This document shows, piece after piece, positions 20,453 through 29,431 of a stretch of DNA of 64,000 bases (the stretch's first letter is position 1; each line of letters opens with the position of its first letter). The position numbers and the translations under genes are program-made. Under the pieces are notes generated by a model that saw nothing but the letters and a program-made list of their open reading frames with translations, had not been told where the DNA came from and made no database searches. Origin of the DNA: Paenibacillus silagei (lineage in GTDB: Bacteria; Bacillota; Bacilli; Paenibacillales; Paenibacillaceae); assembly GCF_017874735.1 (NCBI RefSeq), contig NZ_JAGGLV010000001.1:1-64000 (forward strand), given 5' to 3'.

Positions 20453-21474
20453 TAAAGGGAATCCCCCAGACGGGTACCATACTGGAGAGCGGCATATTTC
20501 TGGTATTCGCCAGACTGAATGCGGGTCCACCATTCCTTGTTATTCAGATACCACTGAATAGTTTCCTTAATGCCGGTTTCGAATGTGTGCTTAGGCTTCC
20601 AACCCAGCTCATTCGTAATCTTCGTTGGATCAATGCCATAACGACGGTCATGACCAGGACGGTCCTGAACATACGTAATCAGCGAATCTGGCTTGCCGAG
20701 CTCTTGAAGCACAGTATTCACAATATGCACATTCGTCCGCTCATTATTGCCGCCGATATTGTACACTTCACCATTCACACCTTCATGAATAACAAGATCG
20801 ATCGCGCTGCAGTGATCCTCAACATACAGCCAGTCACGGATATTCATTCCGTCACCGTATACAGGCAGCGCCTGATCTGCCAATGCACGCGAGATCATCA
20901 GCGGAATCAACTTTTCCGGGAACTGATAAGGACCATAGTTATTCGAACAACGGGTAATATTAACCGGCAACCCAAAGGTTTCATGATAAGCACGCACCAG
21001 TAAATCTCCGCCTGCTTTACTTGCAGAATACGGGCTGTTCGGCGTCAGCGGAGTCTCTTCCGTGAACAGACCTGTAGCACCAAGCGATCCATAGACCTCA
21101 TCTGTGGACACTTGAACGAACTTAGTCACACTATATTTCTTAGCCGCATCCAACAGTACCTGAGTCCCTAACACATTCGTCTTCACAAACACTTCCGGCT
21201 CCAGAATACTCCGGTCCACATGCGACTCCGCCGCAAAGTTAACCACCACATCTACACCATCACCGATCAGCTTATCCATCGCCGCTACATCAGTAATATC
21301 CGCCTTCACAAACGTGTAGTTCGGATGATTCTCAACAGATTTCAAGTTCTCCAGATTCCCCGCATACGTCAACGCATCGACGTTGACGATCTGATAATCA
21401 GGATGTTGCTGCAGCATGTAGATTACGAAGTTGCTGCCAATGAAGCCGGCTCCGCCGGTGATGAGGAGTTTCAT
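20452..21474 (-). CDS. rfbB: dTDP-glucose 4,6-dehydratase
   Basis: Converts dTDP-glucose to dTDP-4-keto-6-deoxyglucose, the branch point for both rhamnose and the 4-amino sugar made by this cluster. 340 residues: GGAGFIGSNFV (NAD), AAESHVDRS, STDEVYGS with T and D/E catalytic residues, YSASKAGGD (YxxxK), RCSNNYGPYQFPEKLIPL. RBS AAAGGTGGG. Confidence 0.97.
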   Translation of the reverse strand: MKLLITGGAGFIGSNFVIYMLQQHPDYQIVNVDALTYAGNLENLKSVENHPNYTFVKADITDVAAMDKLIGDGVDVVVNFAAESHVDRSILEPEVFVKTNVLGTQVLLDAAKKYSVTKFVQVSTDEVYGSLGATGLFTEETPLTPNSPYSASKAGGDLLVRAYHETFGLPVNITRCSNNYGPYQFPEKLIPLMISRALADQALPVYGDGMNIRDWLYVEDHCSAIDLVIHEGVNGEVYNIGGNNERTNVHIVNTVLQELGKPDSLITYVQDRPGHDRRYGIDPTKITNELGWKPKHTFETGIKETIQWYLNNKEWWTRIQSGEYQKYAALQYGTRLGDSL

Positions 21475-21519
21475 TTTGTACCCACCTTTTACTAATAATG
21501 ATTATTTAGATGCTATAGC

Positions 21520-22071
21520 TTATACTTCAAAGTTCAGTTCTGCATCCTTTAGCAGCGGTTGACGCTGATCTTTGTCAGACAACACCGGATTCGTAGCCGG
21601 CCAGTCAATCCCCAGCGCCGGATCATTCCATAGTATGCCACGGTCATGCTCAGGGGAATAATATTCGTCCACCTTGTATAGCACTTGGGTGTTGGGTACG
21701 AGCGTACAGAATCCGTGAGCGAAGCCCTTAGGTACAAGTAGTTGACGCTTGTTGTATTCGCTAAGAATGACCCCTACCCATTGCCCGAAGGTGGGAGAAT
21801 TGCGGCGTACATCCAGGATGACATCATAGATCGCACCACTTAGCACACGAATAAGCTTCGTCTGTGCCTTAGGGTTTAACTGGTAATGAAGTCCCCGAAG
21901 TACGCCAACCTCAGCCGAGAGGGACTGATTGTCTTGAATGAACTTAAAGTTAACTCCAGCCCGATGCATGATTTCTTCGTTAAAGCTCTCCATAAAAAAA
22001 CCCCGGTTGTCGCCATGGACCACCGGTTCTAAAATCTTAGCGCCCTCTAGTTTTAAGGATGTAACATTCAT
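21520..22071 (-). CDS. rfbC: dTDP-4-dehydrorhamnose 3,5-epimerase
   Basis: A 183-residue cupin. Motifs: HGDNRGFFMESFN, QDNQSLS, VLRGLHYQ (catalytic His), RVLSGAIYDVILDVR, and FAHGFCTL. It epimerises C3 and C5 before reduction by RfbD. RBS GGAGG, 9 nt from the ATG. Confidence 0.97.
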   Translation of the reverse strand: MNVTSLKLEGAKILEPVVHGDNRGFFMESFNEEIMHRAGVNFKFIQDNQSLSAEVGVLRGLHYQLNPKAQTKLIRVLSGAIYDVILDVRRNSPTFGQWVGVILSEYNKRQLLVPKGFAHGFCTLVPNTQVLYKVDEYYSPEHDRGILWNDPALGIDWPATNPVLSDKDQRQPLLKDAELNFEV

Positions 22072-22089
22072 AAAATGGAACCTCCAAAC

Positions 22090-22833
22090 TTATAGTTTCA
22101 ATTTACCGAATTCTTCACCGAATACAATATCTTGTGCCAGATTATGTGCTTTAGCTAGTGAAACATGTGTGCCAGCATCCGTCCACCAACCCTGAAGAAC
22201 ATCGAACGTCAGCTCCCCACGATTAATATATGCATTGTTTACGTCTGTTATCTCAAGTTCTCCTCGGGCTGAAGGTGAGATTGTTTTGATGATATTGAAT
22301 ACTTCTTGGTCAAACATATAGATTCCAGTCACTGCATAACTGGATTTAGGTTCACTCGGCTTTTCTTCTATTGAAATAATTTTATCACCTTGTAGTTCTG
22401 GTACTCCAAAGCGTTTCGGATCAGCAACCTCTTGAATCAGAATTTTAGCTCCCAACTTTTGCTCACGGAAATTCCTAACGAAAGGTTCTATATCATCCTC
22501 AAAAACATTATCTCCTAAAATAACGATCATCTGATCTTGTCCTACAAATTGTTCAGCTAAGTCCAAGGCCTGAGCAATACCACCAGCTTCGTCTTGAACT
22601 TTATAAGTGAAAGTCACACCCATCTCTCTTCCACTTCCTAAAAGATTAACTACATCACCCATGTGTTCCTTACCAGTAACAATAAGAATGTCTTTCACAT
22701 CTGCTTGTTTAAGCTTGAATACAGAGTGAAAGATCATTGGGTATTTCCCAACAGGGAGAAGATGTTTATTTGTGACTTTTGTTAAGGGATATAGGCGTGA
22801 GCCTGTACCTCCTGCTAGAATTATACCTTTCAT
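22090..22833 (-). CDS. rfbA: Glucose-1-phosphate thymidylyltransferase (short form)
   Basis: Makes dTDP-glucose from dTTP and glucose-1-phosphate. The protein has 247 residues, shorter than the ~290-residue classic RmlA: GIILAGGTGSRLYPLTKVTNKHLLPV, then GDNVFEDD (metal), EKPSEPKSSYAVTGIYMFD. This short form is common in Firmicutes. The ATG shares its A with the aminotransferase stop (TAATG). Base composition turns AT-rich from here leftward into the cluster interior. Confidence 0.93.
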   Translation of the reverse strand: MKGIILAGGTGSRLYPLTKVTNKHLLPVGKYPMIFHSVFKLKQADVKDILIVTGKEHMGDVVNLLGSGREMGVTFTYKVQDEAGGIAQALDLAEQFVGQDQMIVILGDNVFEDDIEPFVRNFREQKLGAKILIQEVADPKRFGVPELQGDKIISIEEKPSEPKSSYAVTGIYMFDQEVFNIIKTISPSARGELEITDVNNAYINRGELTFDVLQGWWTDAGTHVSLAKAHNLAQDIVFGEEFGKLKL

Positions 22834-23975
22834 TATAACGCTCCTTTTATATAAAACTCTTTGACAGCATCTATAACTTGATTTATTTCCATAATCTGAA
22901 GATTATAATACAATGGAAGTCGAACTAAACGTTCACTTTCTTTAGTAGTATAAACATCTTGTTTAAACATTTCACCGTACTCTAATCCCGCCGATGAAGA
23001 ATGTAAGGGAACATAATGAAAAACTGTTTGGATACCTTTCTGCTTTAAGAATTGAATTAAATGTGTTCTCTCATCTAAACTAGCTGCTTTTAAGTAGAAC
23101 ATATGTGCATTATGATTAATATTCTTTGGTAAAAAAGGAAGACATATATCTCCTCTTTCTTCTAGAACTTTTAATCCATTGTAATAGGTAGCCCAGCAAT
23201 CTAGTCGATAAGAATTTATTAATTCAGCATTCTCTAATTGAGCAAAAAGGAAAGCAGCGTTCAATTCACTTGGAAGATACGAGGAACCAATATCTACCCA
23301 CGAATATTTATCAACTTGTCCTCTAAAGAACCTAGATCTATTGGTTCCTTTCTCTCTTATTATTTCAGCCCGCTCAACATATCTTTCATCATTTATTATC
23401 AAAGCCCCTCCTTCGCCACAGTTATAGTTCTTAGTCTCGTGAAAACTAAAGCATCCTAAATGACCTATTGTTCCTAGTGGTTTACCATTATATGTGCTCA
23501 TAACGCCTTGAGCAGCATCTTCAATAACAATAAGGTTATGTCTATTAGCAATATCCATAATTGCATCCATTTCACAAGCAACACCAGCATAATGAACTGG
23601 CACTATTGCTTTGGTTCTCGCCGTGACAGCTTCCTCAATCAATGTCTCATCAATGTTCATAGTATCAGGACGAATATCGACAAAAATAATTTTCGCACCT
23701 CTTACAACAAATGGATTTGCAGTTGAAACAAAAGTATAAGAAGGCATTATAACCTCATCACCTTCTTGAATATCAGCCAATATAGCCGCCATTTCAAGAG
23801 CATGTGTACAGGAAGTAGTTAATAATGCTTTCTTCACATTAAATTGTCCTTCAAACCATAAATGGCACTTTTTTGTGAATGACCCATCTCCAGATAGATG
23901 TCCACTTTTTATAGCTTCACCAATGTAAACTTCTTCTTTTCCAGTAAATGCTGGTTTATTAAATGGTATCATCAT
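22833..23975 (-). CDS. wecE: dTDP-4-amino-4,6-dideoxygalactose transaminase (WecE/RffA type)
   Basis: A PLP enzyme that aminates C4 of the dTDP-4-keto-6-deoxyhexose made by RfbB. A 380-residue DegT/DnrJ/EryC1/StrS protein with NKPAFTGKE, HLSGDGSFTKKC, PSYTFVSTANPFVVRGA, EDAAQGV and the Schiff-base lysine K182 in FHETKNYNCGEGG. These motifs match the WecE/RffA branch rather than perosamine or FdtB enzymes. The adjacent GNAT gene supports a Fuc4NAc product. The start overlaps the flippase-like gene stop. Confidence 0.88.
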   Translation of the reverse strand: MMIPFNKPAFTGKEEVYIGEAIKSGHLSGDGSFTKKCHLWFEGQFNVKKALLTTSCTHALEMAAILADIQEGDEVIMPSYTFVSTANPFVVRGAKIIFVDIRPDTMNIDETLIEEAVTARTKAIVPVHYAGVACEMDAIMDIANRHNLIVIEDAAQGVMSTYNGKPLGTIGHLGCFSFHETKNYNCGEGGALIINDERYVERAEIIREKGTNRSRFFRGQVDKYSWVDIGSSYLPSELNAAFLFAQLENAELINSYRLDCWATYYNGLKVLEERGDICLPFLPKNINHNAHMFYLKAASLDERTHLIQFLKQKGIQTVFHYVPLHSSSAGLEYGEMFKQDVYTTKESERLVRLPLYYNLQIMEINQVIDAVKEFYIKGAL

Positions 23976-24337
23976 ATCGACCTACTTGATATTAGTATTC
24001 CTACTACTACAAAGCTTAAACCAACAAGTTTATATGCGGTAATAGGTTCTTTAAACAGAAAAATAGAAAAAACAAAAACTAACACATACGAAAAACTCAT
24101 AAACGGATATGCGTAACTAATGTTGAACTTTGTCATTGCGGCCATCCAAAAGAGAGAAGCTACAAATGCCGATAAGAGTGAGGAAAATATAATTGGATCA
24201 AAAACTAGTTTAACAAGAAAAAACAGCTTTTCATTTAATGAGTCAGGAAGACTACCAAATTTGGAAATTCTCCACTTCATTGCTAATTGACCATATACAG
24301 TGAAAAGAATTGTTCCTAAAATATAAATATAACCCAA
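23972..24337 (-). CDS. SMR/EamA-family small membrane protein, candidate lipid-linked sugar flippase
   Basis: TTG start behind AAGGGG. 121 residues with four predicted transmembrane helices, a single EamA/SMR unit like ArnE/ArnF or small drug exporters (early GTILFTVYGQLAMKW, late KLVGLSFVVVGILI). The stop overlaps the aminotransferase start. It lies between sugar-synthesis genes and a GtrB-like transferase, so flipping of undecaprenyl-phosphate-sugar is a more likely role than drug export. This is inferred from context. Confidence 0.75.
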   Translation of the reverse strand: MGYIYILGTILFTVYGQLAMKWRISKFGSLPDSLNEKLFFLVKLVFDPIIFSSLLSAFVASLFWMAAMTKFNISYAYPFMSFSYVLVFVFSIFLFKEPITAYKLVGLSFVVVGILISSRSI

Positions 24338-24365
24338 TATAAAAGCCCCTTTTTCATTATTAGAA

Positions 24366-25070
24366 CTAAGAATAATAGTAATACCAACTTTCTAGTTTTT
24401 TAACTCTAAAACCAGCTTTGCTATAAAGGTTTTGTGCAATAATATTCTTACCTTGTGTCGCCACTTCAACCTCAAATATATTTTTGTTTCTTAAAAAACT
24501 AAATAATGAGTGTAATAATGCTTCTCCTACTCCTTTACCTCGGGAATTTTCATCTACAGCTAGTATACCAATAGTTGCGGTCTTGGATTCACGTATCTTT
24601 ACTGTAATAAAACCTCGAATTTCATTACCTGCTACTAGCTTAAGACAAAAGTCATCGAATTCTCCATAAATAGATTTTCTAGCCCAGTCTCTAAACATCT
24701 CATTAACCTTATCTTTTCCAAAAATAAGTTCATGTCCATAGTAGCGACTATTTATAAAAGAATCTGAAGCTATTTTACATATAGCAGTACTATCCTGTGG
24801 AATAGCAATGTTAAAGATAGCTCCCTCTAATTGAGCAAGTTCTCGAATCTTCAAAGAGTATGTTATTTTAACATCAGCAAAGTGAAATTTTTTATTTTCA
24901 AGTATTCTTATATTTATCATATCATCTATTTTGCATAGTGCTTGTATAAAGTCAATTTCATCACTTTTAATATAATGATCTAATTTCACAACATCATCTT
25001 CATCCATAAAATTAACAGAAGCAATATTCCGACCATAAAATTTCGAATCCCATTCTAATTTGGTAATCAT
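24366..25070 (-). CDS. GNAT acetyltransferase, probable dTDP-fucosamine acetyltransferase (WecD/RffC type)
   Basis: A 234-residue protein opening with ITKLEWDSKFYGRNIA, like the LxWDSxFFG start of WecD/RffC. A C-terminal GNAT fold has IGILAVDENSRGKGVGEALLHSLF (acetyl-CoA loop RGKGVG) and AQNLYSKAGF. It would N-acetylate dTDP-4-amino-4,6-dideoxygalactose made by the WecE-type neighbour, giving dTDP-Fuc4NAc. The stop of the GtrB-like gene overlaps its start (ATGA). Confidence 0.8.
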   Translation of the reverse strand: MITKLEWDSKFYGRNIASVNFMDEDDVVKLDHYIKSDEIDFIQALCKIDDMINIRILENKKFHFADVKITYSLKIRELAQLEGAIFNIAIPQDSTAICKIASDSFINSRYYGHELIFGKDKVNEMFRDWARKSIYGEFDDFCLKLVAGNEIRGFITVKIRESKTATIGILAVDENSRGKGVGEALLHSLFSFLRNKNIFEVEVATQGKNIIAQNLYSKAGFRVKKLESWYYYYS

Positions 25071-26032
25071 CCAACTATATCCTTCCTTTTATTTAAGGAT
25101 GCTTCTTCTTCAAAAGAAGAATGTCTCACCGCATACTGTTGAAAAAAAGAAACTTGACTGATAATTCTAATTAAATATTCCCCGACAATACCAAATGAAA
25201 TAAGGATTAGGCCAGAGAAAATACAAATTAACGCGACTATACTTGACCATCCTACTGCACTTATCCATCCTAAAATTTTACCCACAATTACATAAATAAC
25301 TATTATTGCTCCAATACCAGAAAACAAAAAACCTATTGAACTAATAAATTGTAGCGGTATTGTCGAATAGTTCACTAAAAGATCCATTGCTAACTTATAG
25401 CTCTTTTTTAAAGAATAATTTGAAACACCATATTTGCGGTGATCATGTTCAACTTCTATATTAGCAATTTTATTTGTGTTTTTTAATATAAGAGCATCAA
25501 TCATAGGGTGTTCTGCTTTGTAAGAAATTAGTGATTCCACAAGGGGTCTAGATAAAATGCGAAAGCTTGACATCTTTATATTCCTTGGTTTCCCAAATAT
25601 CTTCTCATAACTCTTGCCTATAATAAAGCTCCCAAAATTCCTATATCTCGCATGCTTTTTGTCGACTGCTTTACCAATAATACAGTCATATCCTTTATTT
25701 ATTTCATTAAGTAAGTTTGGAATCTCTTCAGGTGGGTTTTGTAAATCATCATCCATCGTTATTAAGTAATCTCCAGATGAGTGGTTCATACCACAAATTA
25801 AGGCAGTATGTTGTCCGAAATTTCTCATGAGTTGTATGATTTTAACTCTATTATCTATATTATTTAATTGAATCATTTTTTCATAACTATCATCTGTGCT
25901 ACAGTCATCTACTAAGATAATCTCATAGCTAAGATCAAGTTTTTTTAATACCTTAGAAATTCTGGTATATAATTCATCAAGACCTTGTTTGCTATTGTAT
26001 ACAGGGATTACAATAGATAATTCCACTAGCAT
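25067..26032 (-). CDS. GtrB/ArnC-type polyprenyl-phosphate glycosyltransferase
   Basis: A 321-residue protein with an N-terminal GT2 domain (LSIVIPVYNSKQGL, LVDDCSTDDSY, MRNFGQHTALICGMNHSSGDYLITMDDDLQNPPEE) and two C-terminal transmembrane helices (about 232-255 and 265-290) ending in GEYLIRI. This is the DPM1/GtrB/ArnC architecture, which loads one sugar on undecaprenyl phosphate at the inner membrane face. Next to the Fuc4NAc synthesis genes, Und-P-Fuc4NAc is the natural guess for its product. Confidence 0.88.
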   Translation of the reverse strand: MLVELSIVIPVYNSKQGLDELYTRISKVLKKLDLSYEIILVDDCSTDDSYEKMIQLNNIDNRVKIIQLMRNFGQHTALICGMNHSSGDYLITMDDDLQNPPEEIPNLLNEINKGYDCIIGKAVDKKHARYRNFGSFIIGKSYEKIFGKPRNIKMSSFRILSRPLVESLISYKAEHPMIDALILKNTNKIANIEVEHDHRKYGVSNYSLKKSYKLAMDLLVNYSTIPLQFISSIGFLFSGIGAIIVIYVIVGKILGWISAVGWSSIVALICIFSGLILISFGIVGEYLIRIISQVSFFQQYAVRHSSFEEEASLNKRKDIVG

Positions 26033-26119
26033 TCAACTCTCTTTCTTAATAAGAAGTTTTCTGTGATTTTATTAAAGAAAATAATCTCTTGTCATATCTC
26101 ATCCTATCCTTTAAAGAAG

Positions 26120-28312
26120 TTATTTATATAATTTAAATCGAACTAGTTCAAATTCAGTATCTTCTATTATTTCGGAATTCTCCATTTTCTTCAATTCATT
26201 TATCACTTTGTACACACTTTTAAATGTTTCTTCTTCTAAACGCTGTTTTGGTAGGATTATAGTATCTATTTTTGCCCATTGTAGATAATTTTTAAAATCG
26301 TCTTCCGATTGGAAAAGTACCGAATTACCATATCTGGAAGCCATATGTTGAATATCTTCATGCCTACATGATAATTGATTCAATACTTGTTCTTGACCGT
26401 CAGTTTTTAGGAAACTAATACAATTACTGTCATTATTATGTTCAGATAAATATTCTTCTAAATGATTCATTCCATTTTTCAAGAAGATCTCCTTCTTATA
26501 TGATTTGGTATCAAAGTTAGACTCAGTTATATCTAAGGAAAACTTAGAGGTCCCCCAACTCCAAGAAAAATGAGACACCATCATAATACAAGACTGAACA
26601 GGTACAAATAAAAGAAGGGATACACAAATTACTTTTCTAAGGTGATCTGATAATTGATTTATCAACACCATAAAAGCAATTATCGTAAAAATCACTACGG
26701 GAATATAATAATTCCCATCCCCCCCTTGCGGAAAAGAGGATATGTAATATACACCCGATAGACAAACAGGTACAATTGCCAAATAAAACGATAAATCCAG
26801 CTTTTTTTTTCGTAAATTGAAAACAATAATAAAAAAGCTTAATATCCACATAAATAGGTAAGCATTACTTGGCCAAACCATTACGTAATGTATAAACTCC
26901 ATAGGATTAAAAGCGATATTATACCAATGTGAAAATATGTGTTTATTGTCGCTAACCACATAATCACTTGCTGCTCCTAAAAAGGGATAATTCGCTTTAA
27001 AGCCAAATAAGATCCACATTTTTTGAAAAACCGGAAAAAAAGGGTATCCGGTAAGTTTAATCGTTCTGTAACAAATCAGACATAAAACAAAAATAGAAGT
27101 ACTTAAGCTAAATATAGCTAGGTTTTTATTTCGAAGTTCTTTGCACAATCTCCATTCCTTTTGTCTTACACCTTTAAAGATATAAATAAGTAGTATACCT
27201 ATAATAAACAACGGAGTGTACATCAAACTTGTAAGCTTACCACCCAATGAAATTATCGCACAAGACAGTCCTAAACTTAAAGAAAGCAGATCTCGGGTTT
27301 CAAGCCACTTCCATAAATAAAAAGCACAACAAGATATAAATAAAGCTGAAAAAACATCTGGCTTAGCAGTTGAGGCCATATTTGCTAAGGCTGGAGTACT
27401 GGCTAACAAAAGAATAGCTAAAGTTGTAATTCTAATATTAGCCACATAATTAGTGAAGACATATGCGGCAATAAGAAGCATTGTATATAACATTATATTA
27501 CCAGATAAAATAAAACTATAATCACCAAGATTGCCCAGTGGTATTGTATATAATTCAAACAATTTAGGGTAATAATGTACAGCCATAACTAAGTTTAGAT
27601 TATCAAAAAATGAATGTTCACCAACTAGTACATGTTCTGGTCTTAACCCATACCAAAGTGAGTCATAATCTAATGCTCTATTAGTTTTGGCTAATTGAGT
27701 CAATATCATGATATATACAAAGGAAAACATAAATTTTTGTGTTTTATTTAATGCAGCAAGCTTATCATATATGTAATAGGTCATTAAATTTGTTTTCTTT
27801 TTATATAAACTTAATAATCCTAAAACTAGAGTAAGTATTCTTAAATCTGAAAAACCACCATAACCTAATAAAGATGAGATAATAGCCAATGTTGCCCAAG
27901 TAACAAAACCCAAGATAAATGCTTGAACATATGAAGAAAGTTGAATTTCAACTCGCAACGAAAATATATTTTTGATAAAGAATCCAATTGAAATTAATAT
28001 TTCCAAGTAAATTAATGCTGAAACTGCAGGAAGTAAAACATGTTGAAGTTGTAAATAAATCAATGCTAAAACAAGAATTATAAAATTTGTTTTTCTAATA
28101 TTTGATAATAACAAAGAAAAAACAATTATAAACAGTATTATTAAAACTGCGCTTCCCTGTGTAGTCTCTGGTTGTAAAGAATGCCATTTATATACCCCTA
28201 AGAGTATATTTTTAATTGAGCTGAAATTAAAAAAAATACTAGTTAGGATTATAACTATTGATGTTAATCCAAATAAACTTTTCGTCTTTATTGATAACTT
28301 ACCGTTGCTCAT
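26120..28312 (-). CDS. Large polytopic membrane protein, GT-C-type glycosyltransferase candidate
   Basis: The ATG at 28312 follows GGAGGG; a GTG four codons upstream overlaps that site. About 730 residues with a dozen or more transmembrane helices, a conserved-looking DYDSLWYGLRPEH loop (acidic pair after an early helix, as in GT-C enzymes) near residue 215, and a soluble C-terminal ~130 residues. Strongly AT-rich coding. GT-C proteins use lipid-phosphate sugars outside the membrane, so this is the likely acceptor-side enzyme of the Und-P-Fuc4NAc route. No closer family was recognised. Confidence 0.7.
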   Translation of the reverse strand: MSNGKLSIKTKSLFGLTSIVIILTSIFFNFSSIKNILLGVYKWHSLQPETTQGSAVLIILFIIVFSLLLSNIRKTNFIILVLALIYLQLQHVLLPAVSALIYLEILISIGFFIKNIFSLRVEIQLSSYVQAFILGFVTWATLAIISSLLGYGGFSDLRILTLVLGLLSLYKKKTNLMTYYIYDKLAALNKTQKFMFSFVYIMILTQLAKTNRALDYDSLWYGLRPEHVLVGEHSFFDNLNLVMAVHYYPKLFELYTIPLGNLGDYSFILSGNIMLYTMLLIAAYVFTNYVANIRITTLAILLLASTPALANMASTAKPDVFSALFISCCAFYLWKWLETRDLLSLSLGLSCAIISLGGKLTSLMYTPLFIIGILLIYIFKGVRQKEWRLCKELRNKNLAIFSLSTSIFVLCLICYRTIKLTGYPFFPVFQKMWILFGFKANYPFLGAASDYVVSDNKHIFSHWYNIAFNPMEFIHYVMVWPSNAYLFMWILSFFIIVFNLRKKKLDLSFYLAIVPVCLSGVYYISSFPQGGDGNYYIPVVIFTIIAFMVLINQLSDHLRKVICVSLLLFVPVQSCIMMVSHFSWSWGTSKFSLDITESNFDTKSYKKEIFLKNGMNHLEEYLSEHNNDSNCISFLKTDGQEQVLNQLSCRHEDIQHMASRYGNSVLFQSEDDFKNYLQWAKIDTIILPKQRLEEETFKSVYKVINELKKMENSEIIEDTEFELVRFKLYK

Positions 28313-28330
28313 AATTCCCTCCACTATTAT

Positions 28331-29431
28331 CTATTCCACTTCAGCTTTTAAAATTTCATACAAAGGATTTAAAACATAATTCCAGTGATAAAGCTCTCGA
28401 TTTATCTCCACTTTTCCATTTCCTTTATATAATTGCAATATTCCGTCCCTTATAGACTCTATATCATAGGGGGAACAGTATATAGCATTATCACAAAAGT
28501 ACTCCCGAACTGGTGCAACATCTGAAACGCAAATGGGACAATTAAGCAAAAGAGCCTCAATTGAGGAAATCCCAGGTGTCTCAATATAACTTGGTTGTAT
28601 ATGACCTTTGGATTTTTTTAAAACATATCTTATTCCCTCTACACTTAACTCACCTATGAAATAAACGTTATTACTTGCTATCTCTTTTATTCTCCGTTCG
28701 TATTCTCTATCACTTTCTGAAGCCTTTCCAATAATAACAAGATTAATATCCGTATCTTTTACAGCTTCGATTAAACTTATTTGATTCTTTCTAGGACCTA
28801 TTCCTCCAATACAACATACAAAAGACTCTGGTATTCCTTCAAAAACATCTAATTCATTCTCTTCTTTATCGCTTAGGTCTATATCTGAGCCGTTATAGAT
28901 GACCCTAACTTTATGAGCATAATGCCCTCCAAATTTATCCTGCAAATGTAATGCCTCCGCCTGAGAATTAGGAATAATAAAAAGTGCATTATTCAAAAGA
29001 TATTGAATAGTTCTCTCCAAGCTGTAAACTGTACCACTGGAAATAGAATATTTCTGAAACAATTGTCTATTTTCTTTAAAAAACTTCAAACCCTTTACAA
29101 GTGATAGCAAAGGAGGCGGAACTACATTCTTAATTATATTTCTCATAGAAAAAACATCTTTCATACCAAGAGAATTCATATCCCAGTATATTGGAAAGAT
29201 GATATATGGTTTTTTGAAAAGAGCAGCTAGATTAGCGTAAATTAAAGCCTCGTATGGTTTTTGAAGGTTAAAAATAAAAACTAAATCGTAACTGCTTATA
29301 TCTAGAGGTGCTGAGAATATATCTACATCGTATCCTTTACTTCGTAGAAATGCAGCTATGGCTTTAATTTGAACAGTATCTCCGCCATTGAAGGATTTAG
29401 AATTACTACGATCAAAAGCTACGATTCTCAT
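28331..29431 (-). CDS. GT-B glycosyltransferase (family 4-like)
   Basis: 366 residues. N-terminal NGGDTVQIKAIAAFLRSKGYDVDIFSAP is the GT4-type acceptor domain start. VCCIGGIGPRKNQISLIEAV and HIQPSYIETPGISSIEALLLNCPICVSDV mark the C-terminal donor domain with its conserved E-x7-E region. It overlaps the upstream glycosyltransferase by 20 bp. Donor sugar not predictable. Confidence 0.88.
   Translation of the reverse strand: MRIVAFDRSNSKSFNGGDTVQIKAIAAFLRSKGYDVDIFSAPLDISSYDLVFIFNLQKPYEALIYANLAALFKKPYIIFPIYWDMNSLGMKDVFSMRNIIKNVVPPPLLSLVKGLKFFKENRQLFQKYSISSGTVYSLERTIQYLLNNALFIIPNSQAEALHLQDKFGGHYAHKVRVIYNGSDIDLSDKEENELDVFEGIPESFVCCIGGIGPRKNQISLIEAVKDTDINLVIIGKASESDREYERRIKEIASNNVYFIGELSVEGIRYVLKKSKGHIQPSYIETPGISSIEALLLNCPICVSDVAPVREYFCDNAIYCSPYDIESIRDGILQLYKGNGKVEINRELYHWNYVLNPLYEILKAEVE

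Noticed and set aside
23972-24337. Drug-resistance SMR pump
   Set aside because: Fold alone would allow it, but overlap with the aminotransferase and position between sugar-donor and GtrB-like genes favour a lipid-sugar flippase.
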